Assembly: GCA_030998225.1 (NCBI GenBank)
Contig: JAPYXD010000695.1
Coordinates: 601,001-665,000 of the forward strand
Direction: 5' to 3'
Source of the DNA: Diplolepis rosae
Taxonomy: Eukaryota > Arthropoda > Insecta > Hymenoptera > Diplolepididae
DNA length: 64,000 nucleotides
Below the pieces are notes generated by a model. That model did no database searches, had not been told where the DNA came from, and was given only the letters and a program-made list of their open reading frames with translations. Numbering within the stretch: position 1 is the stretch's first letter; every line of letters begins with the position of its first letter. Shown here piece after piece: positions 10,991 to 22,505 of the stretch. Made by a program: the position numbers and the translations under genes.

Positions 10991-12132
10991 ATAATGTTTG
11001 TTCATTTCTTTGGCATAGGGTCAGTTTCTTCTTATTTTCTTTGATTAAAATTATTATTACATTTAAAAATGCGCAAAAAGAAAGAAAGGCAAACGTTTCG
11101 GCCACATATGGGGGCCCTCTTCAGTGCCATAAATTCAGAGACTAATTCAAAATTTCTGTAAAAAATTACTATATTTTAGATAATTAAAAAAGAATTATCA
11201 TAAAAATTAAAAACTTATCTCATAGCTTGCAATTCAAAATGAAGTAGTCCAATATGCAGCATCACGAATTGAAAAATTAAAGTTCACTATGAATAAAAAC
11301 CGGATAAAATGAAAAAATATAAAAGATTTTGCACACGAACCGACCTGAATTTTTTTTTTCATTCAAAAAATGTTTATTATTAAAGAATGATGCCAAATTG
11401 GTTCACAATGGCAAAACGCGAACAATTTTTACATTCATGAAAACTTCTCGTTAAGACTTTAATACCGGCGTCTCTCACAGAATGATCTGAACTGTTTTAA
11501 AAACCGACTCGGGACATGTGGCTTTGCTGACCGAAAATTTTTTTCCTATAAGCAATCCTGAGAGGTTCTTTTCCTCCTTGAAGAAGACTATTGTCCTGTA
11601 CTTAGTTAAGAAATTCAAGACGTTTATGATGATTTTCACGAGTGGACGAAGGCGTTTATTTTTCAAGAAAACGATTTTGTATATAAGCTTCACATACAAT
11701 CCATTTTACATTGAATTTGCAAGCAAGGCGATACATAGAGATAAAATATTATAATATCCATATATGTAATTTTACTCCATATTTAAAAAAATTGAAAGTT
11801 GTTTATTTTCACATACAGATTTATTCTGAGATGTTTTGGAAAAATGATAATAAATTTATCTTTAAAAATTAATAAAAATGCAATTTGAATATTCGTGATA
11901 TTAATTATCACATTTGAAGTTATTATTAAATTTAACTATTTCTGAAAATGTCAGAACTGTTAGATATTCTAGCTTTATAGTGAAAGTGCCATTTTTAAAT
12001 TTCAAATTGACAATATGTGGCCGAAACGTTTGCCTTTCTTTCTTTTTGCGCATTTTTAAATGTAATAATAATTTTAATCAAAGAAAATAAGAAGAAACTG
12101 ACCCTATGCCAAAGAAATGAACAAACATTATA
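10991..12132. mobile_element. Long-inverted-repeat element (119-bp arms)
   Basis: 10991-11109 and 12013-12132 are near-identical inverse copies with ends ATAATGTTTGTTCATTTC and TTTGGCATAGGGTCAG. The interior (about 900 bp) is AT-rich with no transposase. The segment GTGGCCGAAACGTTTGCC in the arms is shared with the element at 61-1118, so they are one family. The hammerhead-like core and inverted layout recall Penelope-like retroelements with inverted pseudo-LTRs, which is inference. Confidence 0.7.
11095..11124 (-). ncRNA. Hammerhead-ribozyme-like core, copy 2
   Basis: The reverse strand has CTGAAGA, the same bulged GG.CC/GGCC stem, and GAAAC, with loop ATATG in place of ATTTG in copy 1. The right arm at 12013 holds only the second half. 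Confidence 0.25.
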
Positions 12133-13444
12133 TGAATTTGGGTCAATACAATAATAGACATGTTATCAAACATGTCAATTTGTTATTAAATAAGTTTCCA
12201 GACACTCCTAATAGGAACCTATTGATTTGATTACTATGTGAATTTTTGGATTTCAGATGAAAACCAGCAAATGACCGAATTTGGCAAGGTTTGAAAATTT
12301 TATTTTAGAATTCCACCTACGAACTATCACAAAAAAACAGATTTAGATAGCGACTATTCGAAAATTGATAATCTGGATTTTCTCATAATTTTCTTCGAGT
12401 TTCGTTTCAAAATTAATTACAATTACCGTTAAGAATATACTTCTTGTTATAAATAAGTATCAAAACAGCTCAATTTCAATGTAGAGATAACAGGCAAACA
12501 TACTTAATAAATCAGCATTGCATAACAAAATATATTTTATTGTTATTCTGTCATGTTTCATTTTCATTTATATTTCATCACAATCATTTAATTCTGATGG
12601 ACCATATAAAGACTCATTTGTTTATATCACCATTCATAAAACTGAGCGAGGCACTAAGTTCGTTTCAGCTATCATCCTTCAAATCTAAATTGAATTTAGT
12701 ATCGGGATACAGCTCTAAAGAAAAAGTCCAAACAAATCATCTGTGAAATATTTTTGCGTGGTGATAAGAAATCATAATCGCATTAAGATTTAAATGAAGT
12801 AGAAATGGCTAGCTTAAACTGATTACCGTGCGTATTTATTTGCCCTAAATGCCCGTGATGTGCAACAAGCGGAAATAGAATTTGCCGAAGGCGCGTCTCT
12901 AAGACTGTGAGACGTCTGATCTATGAGTCTGATAACTGTTGAATAGTGCCTGTGGTATTGTGTTGGCATCACTGGAACACCGTGGTTGGTTAATGCCCTC
13001 GACACGAACCGCGCATAAGTGATATTGACACGTGTGAGGGCACCAGGGGTTAATTTCTTGTCGCGAGCCAAGACCTAATGGATACGATGCTTTAATAAAT
13101 GACTTCTTTCGCAAAACTAGTAATAGTTTATCGTTGTACTATCGATGTCATTGAACTTAAAGAGAGAGTGAGAGAAAAAAAGTGTGTGCAGTCAACTGAT
13201 TTTCATAGAAATATGTTTCTTGGAGTTTTAGAACTCAATGCGATTTATTAACCACTAACACACTATCGGAGAAAACGAACAAAATGACCGTTTTTACCTT
13301 GGAATCCTTTGGAAAATCTATAAGTTTCCTACACTTTTAGAAATAGTCCAAAATTTATAAAATTACCTGCAATGTAAAATATTTTCTGTTTAGGTTTTAG
13401 AAAATTTAGGTACAATTATAGAAATATTTAGTAATTTATAACTT
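12133..13444. other. Unassigned region, partly less AT-rich
   Basis: 12820-13090 is richer in GC and contains TGCCCTC and GAGGGCA as a possible hairpin, but shows no coding evidence. It may be old unique DNA or a regulatory region. Confidence 0.3.
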
Positions 13445-13634
13445 CACTGAGAAAAAAATGCTATTGAATCAATAGCATTTCTTCCCAAAAGCATGTATAT
13501 ATAACGGATTCAAATCAATATGGTATAGAATTAGTAACATATTTATTAGTTCTTGTAGTATATTTTTATGAATTCATAGTATACTTACTTTTGGAAAGAA
13601 ATGCTTTTGATTCAATAGCATTTTTTTCTCAGTG
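13445..13634. mobile_element. MITE with CACTGAGAAAAAAATGCTAT ends
   Basis: 190 bp with about 48-bp inverted ends (CACTGAGAAAAAA, ATTGAATCAATAGCATTTCT). No coding capacity. Confidence 0.85.
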
Positions 13635-15108
13635 TAAATATTAAAAAATTTTCTTACGAGTTCACTGAAATATAACGAAGGTACGTGGACCTTAGATCGT
13701 TATGAATAGATGAACAAATTAATTTTTATTTTACTGAAATTGCAATTTTTTAGTTGTTCAAAAGCGTGGACTTTTTTGGTACAACTACATACCAATTTCC
13801 AAAAAATTATTGAATTATGATAAATGCTTGATTATTTGTCTGCGAAGATGATTCCGCTTAATTTGTTGACGCCTGATTTTTAGAAAAAATTTTGTAATGC
13901 TAAAAATGATAAGACAATAATTTTTTGAATGAAAAATTTAGACAAATAAGCATGTTTGGCATTGATTTAATTTATGTTGAAGAAATCGAGAAATAAACTC
14001 AAAGGAAAACAAGGAAAGCAATTTAAAACATTTTTAAAATAGTCTGATTTCTTAAATTGTTGTCAGATATGGCTGACTAACGAACGTGACCTTTCCTTTT
14101 TTACAATATACAAGCCTGCAAAAGTGACACTTAACAATATATCATAACTCCGTGTTGCATATGATTTATAAAATATATCTTTTCAAGTAGAGAATTATAA
14201 TTATAACAACTTTACTCAAATCTTTAAACGCGTTTTTCTCGAAACTACTTTTTTCAACATGGTTGACATGATATCTCAGGTTCTAATGAACCGATTTACT
14301 TGAACTTTGGTATGAACCTTCCGTATATTACCCTCTATCGCCCCTACCAGATTTATTTCAAAATTTTGTTTTTTAGTATTTAAAAAAAATTCAAAACTGT
14401 GAAAAAAAAGTGTAAAAAATGACTTTCTTTTCAAATAGTCGCCATTTTGTATCTTGCACACATTACAATTCCTCAGTTAGTATTTTTGTGTTATGTTTGC
14501 AAATTCAGATAAATGAGAAAAAATTTTATCATATGCAGATACATTTGACATGCAACATTACATGTTTAGTGTTTCAAACAAACTTTTATTAAATCATACG
14601 TTCATGTTATTTTTTGAATATAACGAATACAGAAAAAGAAAAAGGCGAGTGGTCAGACTTCTAGAAATGTCAGCAGTTGAGAAAAGTGCTGCCTCAATTC
14701 TCTGCGGGAGATAAAGTCACTTCACAAGCGACAAAACACGCAAGTGCTCTTTCTGCCACAACAAAAGTTTACCGGAACTCGCAGGTACCAACATTCTTAT
14801 CGGTTGGTCGCACATTAAATCAATAAACGTTACACAAAAAATTCATATCTGCATTTCTTACTTTTGATCACTTTATCTGTAATGATTCAAAGTAAACAAA
14901 AGTTTATTGGGACGACTGAAATTTAAAAATTGTGAAATCATAAAACAGTCTAGGATATAAATTTTGGTAAAGGATAGTTTTTAACAAAGATGCTGTACAA
15001 TTAAAGGATAATTCAGGAATTTCATTAAGACAGTCCGGTAGCGATCAAATGAGCAACTACAACAATGTTTCGAAAATGTTTCATGCGCGTTGCAAAATTC
15101 CGAACATT
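13635..15108. other. AT-rich stretch without recognised genes
   Basis: No supported coding frame, RNA gene or element end was recognised. Confidence 0.35.
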
Positions 15109-16012
15109 GCACGGAGAAAAATGGATACTGACCCATAATATCTAGATATTGAGGCACAATGTCAGTAGCATTCAACTATGTGACAAACATTTAAATATTC
15201 TACTTCAATGCCTGCAGATATTGAAAAAAAGATATTAACCACCAGTATCTCAGATATTGAGCTTGATTATCTCAGATATTAAAAATGAATATTTAAGATA
15301 CTAAACTTCTGAATATCCTCGTTAGTAAACTTGAATTTCTGAGGTACTGAAGTAGAATATCTCAAATATTTAACATCAATATCAGGTATACTGAAAAGGT
15401 AAGTTATAGATATTACAGCTCAATGTCTAAGAAACTCAAAAAATTACTTTAAAGGTTATGAAATAACTACATATTCAGTTTTCAGAAAAAAAGTCAAATT
15501 ATATTTTATCATGTACATAAGTATATAGCAGATTTATACTTCGCTCTCATTTTCATTATTTGGCATGTCTAAAATTAATTTAATGTTCTTGTTAAAAACT
15601 TAACCTTAACACTAAGGTTAGATTTCATTCTCGGCTATAAACCACATATAGAGAAAATATATAACTTATATCTTTTACTTACTGCATCTCAAGTTAAACA
15701 CCCGATCTTTATTCCATTAAAAACACTTATTAGAACTCTTACGAAACTTTCAAAATTTTTCTATACGGCACGCTGCAAGCATGCAAGCAGATTTCAATGA
15801 GCGCGAAAAAGTGATCACATGGCCTTTATATATATGCGCGCGCACTTCATGCTTCAATATCTAAACTATTGAATCTGAATATCAAATGTTACTTCTCTGG
15901 AAAATCTTATATATTGAAAAAAAAATTTTAATATTGCGTGTCAATATCTAGATATTATGGATGAATATCTCCTATTTGAATATCTACTTTTCAATATCCA
16001 TTTTTCTCCGTG
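15109..16012. mobile_element. MITE with CACGGAGAAAAATGGATA ends
   Basis: Inverted ends CACGGAGAAAAATGGATA at 15109 and near 16012, continued by ATATCTAGATATTG on both sides. The interior is rich in ATATCTGA-type motifs and has no coding sequence. Confidence 0.8.
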
Positions 16013-16842
16013 TGTGTGGAAAATTTTTTTCCGTTATAATTTACTATTAATACCTATAACGATTGAGAAAAAAAGTTTTCCATTAATGCACAATCTTTAT
16101 TTGACTTTCGGAGTATTTCTCTCGGTGAACTTCGGCAATCATCGCGCTGCGCCAATCACTCGAGATCCAATCGCGGAAACCCGACAAGATGACAACTATG
16201 GCTGAACGGAAATATGGATTCCACTTCCTTTTTATTCCTGTTTTCTGGCGTTTATTTCGAAATAACTTTCCGAGATATACGGTAAGATACGATTTTCAAA
16301 GAAAAATTAATGTTCTTATGAAATTTCCCAACGGTTCCATAGTTTTCCGCAACGCCGCCATCAGAAAATTTTTCGCAAATTCGTGATATTATGAGCCCGC
16401 GAAATGACTTTCCATAAGAGCCCATGTTGAAATTCCATATTTCGAGACGTGATAATTCAAAATTTAATACAGTAAGGCCTAAAATGGCAAAGAACTTTTC
16501 GATTGGGAGGGGTTTAATCTATCGATATATAAAATGAGAAAGGGCACTTAACCACCCCCCTTTCCACTACCGAACTATCTTAAGCTTTAGGCCTTTTCAA
16601 ATTTAAATAAAATTCTTATGAAACAACCCTTGTATTTGGAAATATATCGAATTTTAGGTTCTCAATTGTTTTAAAATCATTCTTTCTAGGAAATAATTTA
16701 GATTTGAAACATGTCTTCAATATCAAATGTCGGATATCAAATTCGGATCATATAGGAAAACTCTTTTAAAAAACTCATTTTTTAAATCTGGGACCCAGTT
16801 TAGGCTCTTTTCGACCAGATGAATTTTTTGAAACAATTCGAT
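16013..16842. other. Unassigned stretch
   Basis: Short frames at 15957-16386 have no recognisable domains. Nothing else was recognised. Confidence 0.3.
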
Positions 16843-17640
16843 CGTCACGCCTCGCGCTCGGTCTTATGTTCTTTGCATACATTGAAGTTTATTTCTTATA
16901 ATTTGATACTGAAGCTCGAGTTTTATAATATTGTAAATGTGAATTACATTTTCTCAAAGTTACTTAATTTGTTTTTGATTTCAAATGGGAAAGGAAATTC
17001 AATTAACTTAAGTTTCTATCGATCTTGAGAAACACATTCTCATCATGACACACGTTCTCCGCGCTCGATTTTCTGTGTACATTTCTGTAACTTTCTAATA
17101 AGTTATATGATTAAAATAATTTATTTCGCATTTGGACGCTTATTTCGTATCTCACATATTTTGGTTCAAAACTGAAATTTTTTATTTTCAATAGTGTTTT
17201 TTAAAATCATCTAGGCAAATAATTTTTCATTTAGACGTTTTTTCGTATCCCACATATTTTGTTTAAAAAATGGAATTTTTAAATTTAAATCGTATTTTTT
17301 GAAATTGAAACCAAAAATATGTATTTAATCAAAAACTGTGTCACATAAAATTTCTGAACATTGTTAAAGTGAGCAATTTTCCATTCTTACAATTTTTTCG
17401 TATTTCACATTTTATGATTAGAAAATTAAATTTTCCATTTTCAATAGTATTTTTTTCTAAATTAAAAAGAAAGATATACACCTTATTTAATATAAAAAAA
17501 TGTTGTGATTGAAATTTTTACATTTTTGTGTCAAACAATTTTGCATGATAACTTTTTTTTATATCTCGTATAATTTAACTGGAAAATGGAATTTGGATAT
17601 TTACTCTTTTCAGGTTTTAACATACTGTACATAAGACATT
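16843..17640 (+). repeat. Dispersed repeat family R1, copy 1
   Basis: Co-linear with 28737-29560. Shared parts include CTCGCGCTCGGTCTT, TTTATTTCTTATAATTTGAT, AACACATTCTCATCATGACA and several degenerate roughly 110-bp units with CGTATCTCACATATTTTG. The function is unknown. Confidence 0.75.
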
Positions 17641-17711
17641 CCAATGGGGTTTTCTCTTTCATAAAAATCTTACCTAGACATTCAGGGTTTCTTTTTATTC
17701 TACGATAAATA

Positions 17712-19147
17712 CACTACCGGTCAAAATTATGGGACCACCTACAACAATTGTATTAAAAACATGCTCGTCTTTGAATCCAGCTATCTCCGTGAAAAATTAA
17801 GTTAGAAATATTTTCGAAAAGGCGTTTGGAAGATTATAAAATTGTGCGTCGAATAAGCTCTATTTCAAGTATTTTAATTAAATAGAAGCCGAGATAGTGT
17901 GTGAGAAAGGGCGACGTAATTTTCGACTTTGACAAATTTTCACTTTCAAACTTCAGCTCCCTGCATACTTTAGGGAAGTGATAGGAAAAATTTGAAACTT
18001 CGCTAAAATAACGCCTAAAGCCTCAGCTATAAATTGAACCCAAAAACATTTAAAACAATTCATAAGTTTCCGAGACATGACTTTATTTGTTGAGCGATGC
18101 TCGAAAGATTTTTGAAGTAGCGTTTCAGTCTTTCGCTCGACTCACGAGACACTGTCAGGGCACAATGGGCGGTAGGCGCCAAACGGGGCATCACGATTCG
18201 TAGAATATTTATTCTTTTTTTAATCTCTTGTCACTCAAATACATTTTAATTGTTTCTAAAGTTTCCAAAATTAATAATAATTTTGTACTGCATTACAAAA
18301 TTTGAATTTAAACAAATTTTAAATAAAATATAATGTTTGATGAGAAACAAATTTAATAATGGAACTTAATTGTTTGAAAATTATCCTATGATTGTTACAA
18401 ATTTTTCATTCTTAACACACAAATTATGCTGCTTTTGTGTGTAAATTGATAAAAAAAAATTAATTAATTTAATGTTTTAACTTTTTGTCTTGATGATACC
18501 TACAATTTTTTGCAGAGGCCTATACAAATATTGTATTTCTAAATAAAGAGATCTTAAATAAAGAATGGAAATATTAACTATGTGAAAAAAATTCTATTTG
18601 CGAAAACAATTAAAATGTATTTGAGTGACAAGAGATTAAAAAAAGAATAAATATTCTACGAATCGTGGTGCCCCGTTTGGCGCCTACCGCCTATTGTGCC
18701 CTGACAGTGTCTCGTGAGTCGAGCGAAAGGCTGAAACGCTGCTTCAAAAATCTTTCGAGCATCGCTCAACAAATAAAGTCATGTCTCAGAAACTTATGAA
18801 TTGTTTTAAATGTTTTTGGGTTCAATTTATAGCTGAGGCTTTAGGCGTTATTTTAGCGAAGTTTCAAATTTTTCCTATCACTTCCCTAAAGTATGCAGGG
18901 AGCTAAAGTTTGAAAGTGAAAATTTGTCAAAGTCGAAAATTACGTCGCCCTTTCTCACACACTATCTCGGCTTCTATTTAATTAAAATACTTGAAATAGA
19001 GCTTATTCGACGCACAATTTTATAATCTTCCAAACGCCTTTTTGAAAATATTTCTAACTTAATTTTTCACGGAGATAGCTGGATTCAACGACGAGCATGT
19101 TTTTAATACAATCTTTGTAGGTGGTCCCACAATTTTGACCGGTAGTG
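17712..19147. mobile_element. Giant foldback element with Tc1-like ends
   Basis: The arms 17712-18257 and 18603-19147 are inverse copies, about 545 bp each, nearly identical, with a 345-bp spacer. The ends CACTACCGGTCAAAATT resemble Tc1-like inverted ends, and TA flanks both sides (17710-17711 and 19148-19149). There is no transposase frame. The high arm identity suggests recent origin or gene conversion. Confidence 0.9.
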
Positions 19148-19149
19148 TA

Positions 19150-20831
19150 TGAAAAAAATGTGTTGTTATACATTGCGTTTATATATCGCACACATAATAA
19201 CTAGTGCAAATTTGAAATAGATCATAAGATAATACCTTATAATAGTCATAAGACAGGACAAGGGTAATTTTTAGCATCATGTTTCAATGTATTGATGTCC
19301 CAGAACAGGTAACTACACCTTTAAACGCAGGATCCCTCGAATACGAGGCAGGAATTGATATTCACTCATTTTTCTTCTCATTAGCCAGTCTGAAAACCCT
19401 GCTTACCGATGGATGTAGAGCGAATGTCATTTGCATTTACGCGCCCATACACTCACGATGTAGAGTTTGTAGGCATAGAAGGGTCCATGATTCATGGACC
19501 ACTCCGAGGTTACTAACGCTTTAGTCCATTACCAACGGCACTTCGAGATCGAGCCATAATCGATCATCGAGTTTCTTTCCAAGTAGCTTATGAGTAAATT
19601 TATCTAGAAAGGACTATATGTGCGAAAAATCGATAACATGATAAGGAACCTCGTTTATATTTTCCAAATCTGTCAAATGTTGATTCTAAGTGGGTGCTGA
19701 AAAGATATACACTGAAAAAACATCATGTTTTTTCATGCCAACTTTCCTCTGAAAAATTGCTCTTAAAAGAAATTTTTTAAGTCAAGATTAACGGCAGCAA
19801 ATCGAAGCGATAAATTAAAATTAAAAGCTACTGAAAGTTGTTATTTCGAAAAATTATGGATGTATAGATGGAAAATAAGATTTGCTAGTTCAAGAGCATA
19901 AGTTGGCTCATTTAAATAGAAAGTTGGCTCTCTTGAATGTACTTGAAACTTGCAGGTTGTAGTTTTCTATTTTCGTGAGGAATTTCCAATGCTGATGAAA
20001 AAACGGTTTGCATCAATCAAATTTGAAATTAATTGGTGCCAAAATTAAGAAATAATTTCATTTGAAAATTGTAATATGCCGGAAATTAATTTTTTTCATT
20101 TTATTAAGGTGTAATTCTTAATTTTCAACTGTTATTTAATTTTTAATTTTTCTGATGCCTTAATTTTGCATGAATTTCCGAGTGTCATTGAACCATTTCT
20201 CTTCTAAAATATAATCTCTTCAGAATTGTTGGTCGAAAAACATGAATTCATTACGTTAACCCTCTACCCACCGTTGTGGGTGTTATGGACAAAAACTGCC
20301 AATTCGGGTTTTTCCTTTGATTAAAAATTCCTTAGGGGTAACTTCAACTTAAAAAATATTCTTCTTCAATTTGAAGCACCCTAAACATAGAACTTTTCAA
20401 ATCTATTTATTTTATAATAAAAATCATTATTGATATGACTGTCAACGACTACCTATCAATCAATTTAGTACCTATTATACACCATTTCTTTAGTAAATTT
20501 TTTTCGTATTTCAAAGAAGTGTATTTTTTCATATCTAAACTTTTACGATTTCATGATTTGCAACAACAGCAGTTTTTTTATCATAGATCAGTTTTATACA
20601 CTGTAAAATAAGTTTTAATTCAAGTCTAAAAATCGGCTAACTTCAAGATGTAATATAAATTAGGCCAATAGAAAAGGACAGAATTATGCGCTAGTAAACG
20701 AAATACATTTAAGACTTTCCTTCTGTATATGTAGAATGTTTTCTGAATAATATAATTTTATTTTACTTCATTAAAAATTAAATATTCAATAGTGAATTAT
20801 TATTTCACATTTAATCATCTGTATAAGAGTA
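19150..20831. other. Unassigned region
   Basis: An 81-codon frame (19279-19524) in a less AT-rich patch has no recognisable domain. It includes the palindrome GTCCATGATTCATGGAC near 19480. The rest is AT-rich. Confidence 0.3.
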
Positions 20832-20833
20832 TA

Positions 20834-22505
20834 TTCGGTGTATAACTTTGCTTTCGCCATTTAACGATAAATGTCTGCAGCGGCAAGTACTGGTCGAAAT
20901 AGGCAAATCAAAAATGCCACACAGTAAGCTTGGACATCTTTCAATATAACGACGGCACCACGTTAGTGAATTTGTGTTTGCATCATAAATTTATTTTCGA
21001 TCAAAGATGCCAGTTTTCGAGACAAATTTTTGTCATTTGCAGGAAATTTTGATTTTCTGCTTTAATTTGAAGAAAACTGCAACTGAGGCTCATCAAATGC
21101 TCTCAAGTACATACGGTGAGTCTGCTCTTAGTGAAAGAACGTATCATGAGTGGTTTCAACGCTTCAAGAGTGGTAATTTTGATGTCGAGGACCGGCATGG
21201 TGGTGGAAAAAAGGAAATTTTCGAAGATTTCGAATTGGAGGCATCACTTGCTGAAGACTCATACTAAACGCAAGAAGAATTGGCAAAATCATTGGGTGTG
21301 ACTCAATAAACCATTTCGAAACGCTTCAAAGCCGTGGGAATTATTCAGAAGCAAGGAAATTGGGTTCTGTACGAGTTGAAACCGAGAGATATAGAACGGC
21401 GTTCCCTTGCTTGTGAACAGCTGCTTCAAATACAGAATCGGAAAGGGTTTTTACATCGCATTGTGACAGGCGACGAAAAATGGGTCCACTACGATAATCC
21501 ACTCAAAATCGATTCTACCTACGTGAGCATAATTATTCCGCTAACTAGCTCACGATTCATGTGATTCCACATTTGAAGCATGATCCGCTTTAATTCTGAC
21601 AATTATAAAAGAAAAGAATCGAATCCAACCTCAGAAGAAGCACGGGGATCATTCCGACAGTTACGCACATTGAGCTGCATCATTAAGATTGATTCCGCCT
21701 GAGTCCAGCTGATTTTTTGTTGATCCTTAATTGATTCCCTCAATTCTCGACCAAAAAAATATTACAGCCTACACTGGCGATGCCATCTGAGAACCAATAC
21801 TGCGCATTAGACAAGTTTTAATGCGTTGATCTCAAGTGATCTCAAGCTAACTCGATTTAACTCGCTTGAGCGTGCACAGAATCGTAGTGATTCTGAATGA
21901 TTCCCGGTGACTCTTCCGAATCTTACCGATGAACGCGGCTTTCAAACTTTCAGAATCAATCTCTGACATTTTACTGAATCAAGCTGATTCCCCATATGAT
22001 TCTGACAAATCTGTCGATGACTCACTGATTCTGAATCGATTATAAGTATGGAAAATCATTGATTCTTCCAGTGAATGGTCCCTCGGGAGAAATGGCTACA
22101 GTACCATGAGAGACACGACAAAGTTATCCTCCAGCATGACAATACTCAGCCACATTTTGTAAGACCGGTCAAGACATACTTGGAAACGCTGAAATGGGAG
22201 GTCTCACCCACCCGCCGTACTCTCCAGGCGTTACACCTTCCCACTACCATTTGCTTCGATCGGTGGCACACGACCTGGCTCATCAGCATTTCCGCTTTTA
22301 TGAAGAAGTCAAATAATGGATCGATTCGTGGATCGCCTCAAAAACGCATCGTTTTTTCTAGATGGCAACCGACAATTACCAGAAAGATGGGAAAAGTTAT
22401 TGGCTAGCGATGGACAGCACTTTGAATCATAAATAGGTAATCACTTTTTAAGAATAATGCCTCAAATTTCGGTAAAATATGGCAGAAGCAAAGTTGTACA
22501 CATAA
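20834..22505 (+). mobile_element. Mariner element 4, interrupted
   Basis: Inverted ends share GTGTA.AACTTTGCTT (20840 and near 22495). The coding part begins at 21007 (LKKTATEAHQMLSSTYGESA, helix-turn-helix), reaches IVTGDEKWVHYDNP (first catalytic Asp) near 21480, then is broken by a GATTC-rich insertion. It resumes at about 22084 with REKWLQYHERHDKVILQHDN (second Asp). Stops and frameshifts are present. The outer TTAGGTGTACAAC-type end is shared with 36040-36300 and 62413-62760. Confidence 0.85.
21540..22080. other. GATTC-rich insertion in mariner 4
   Basis: About 540 bp replace the middle of the transposase frame. At least 17 GATTC or GAATC pentamers occur, where about one to two would be expected by chance. 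No inverted ends or coding frame were recognised. Confidence 0.65.

Noticed and set aside
19279..19524. 81-codon frame in a less AT-rich patch
   Set aside because: No signal peptide, domain or splice context; kept only as part of an unassigned stretch.
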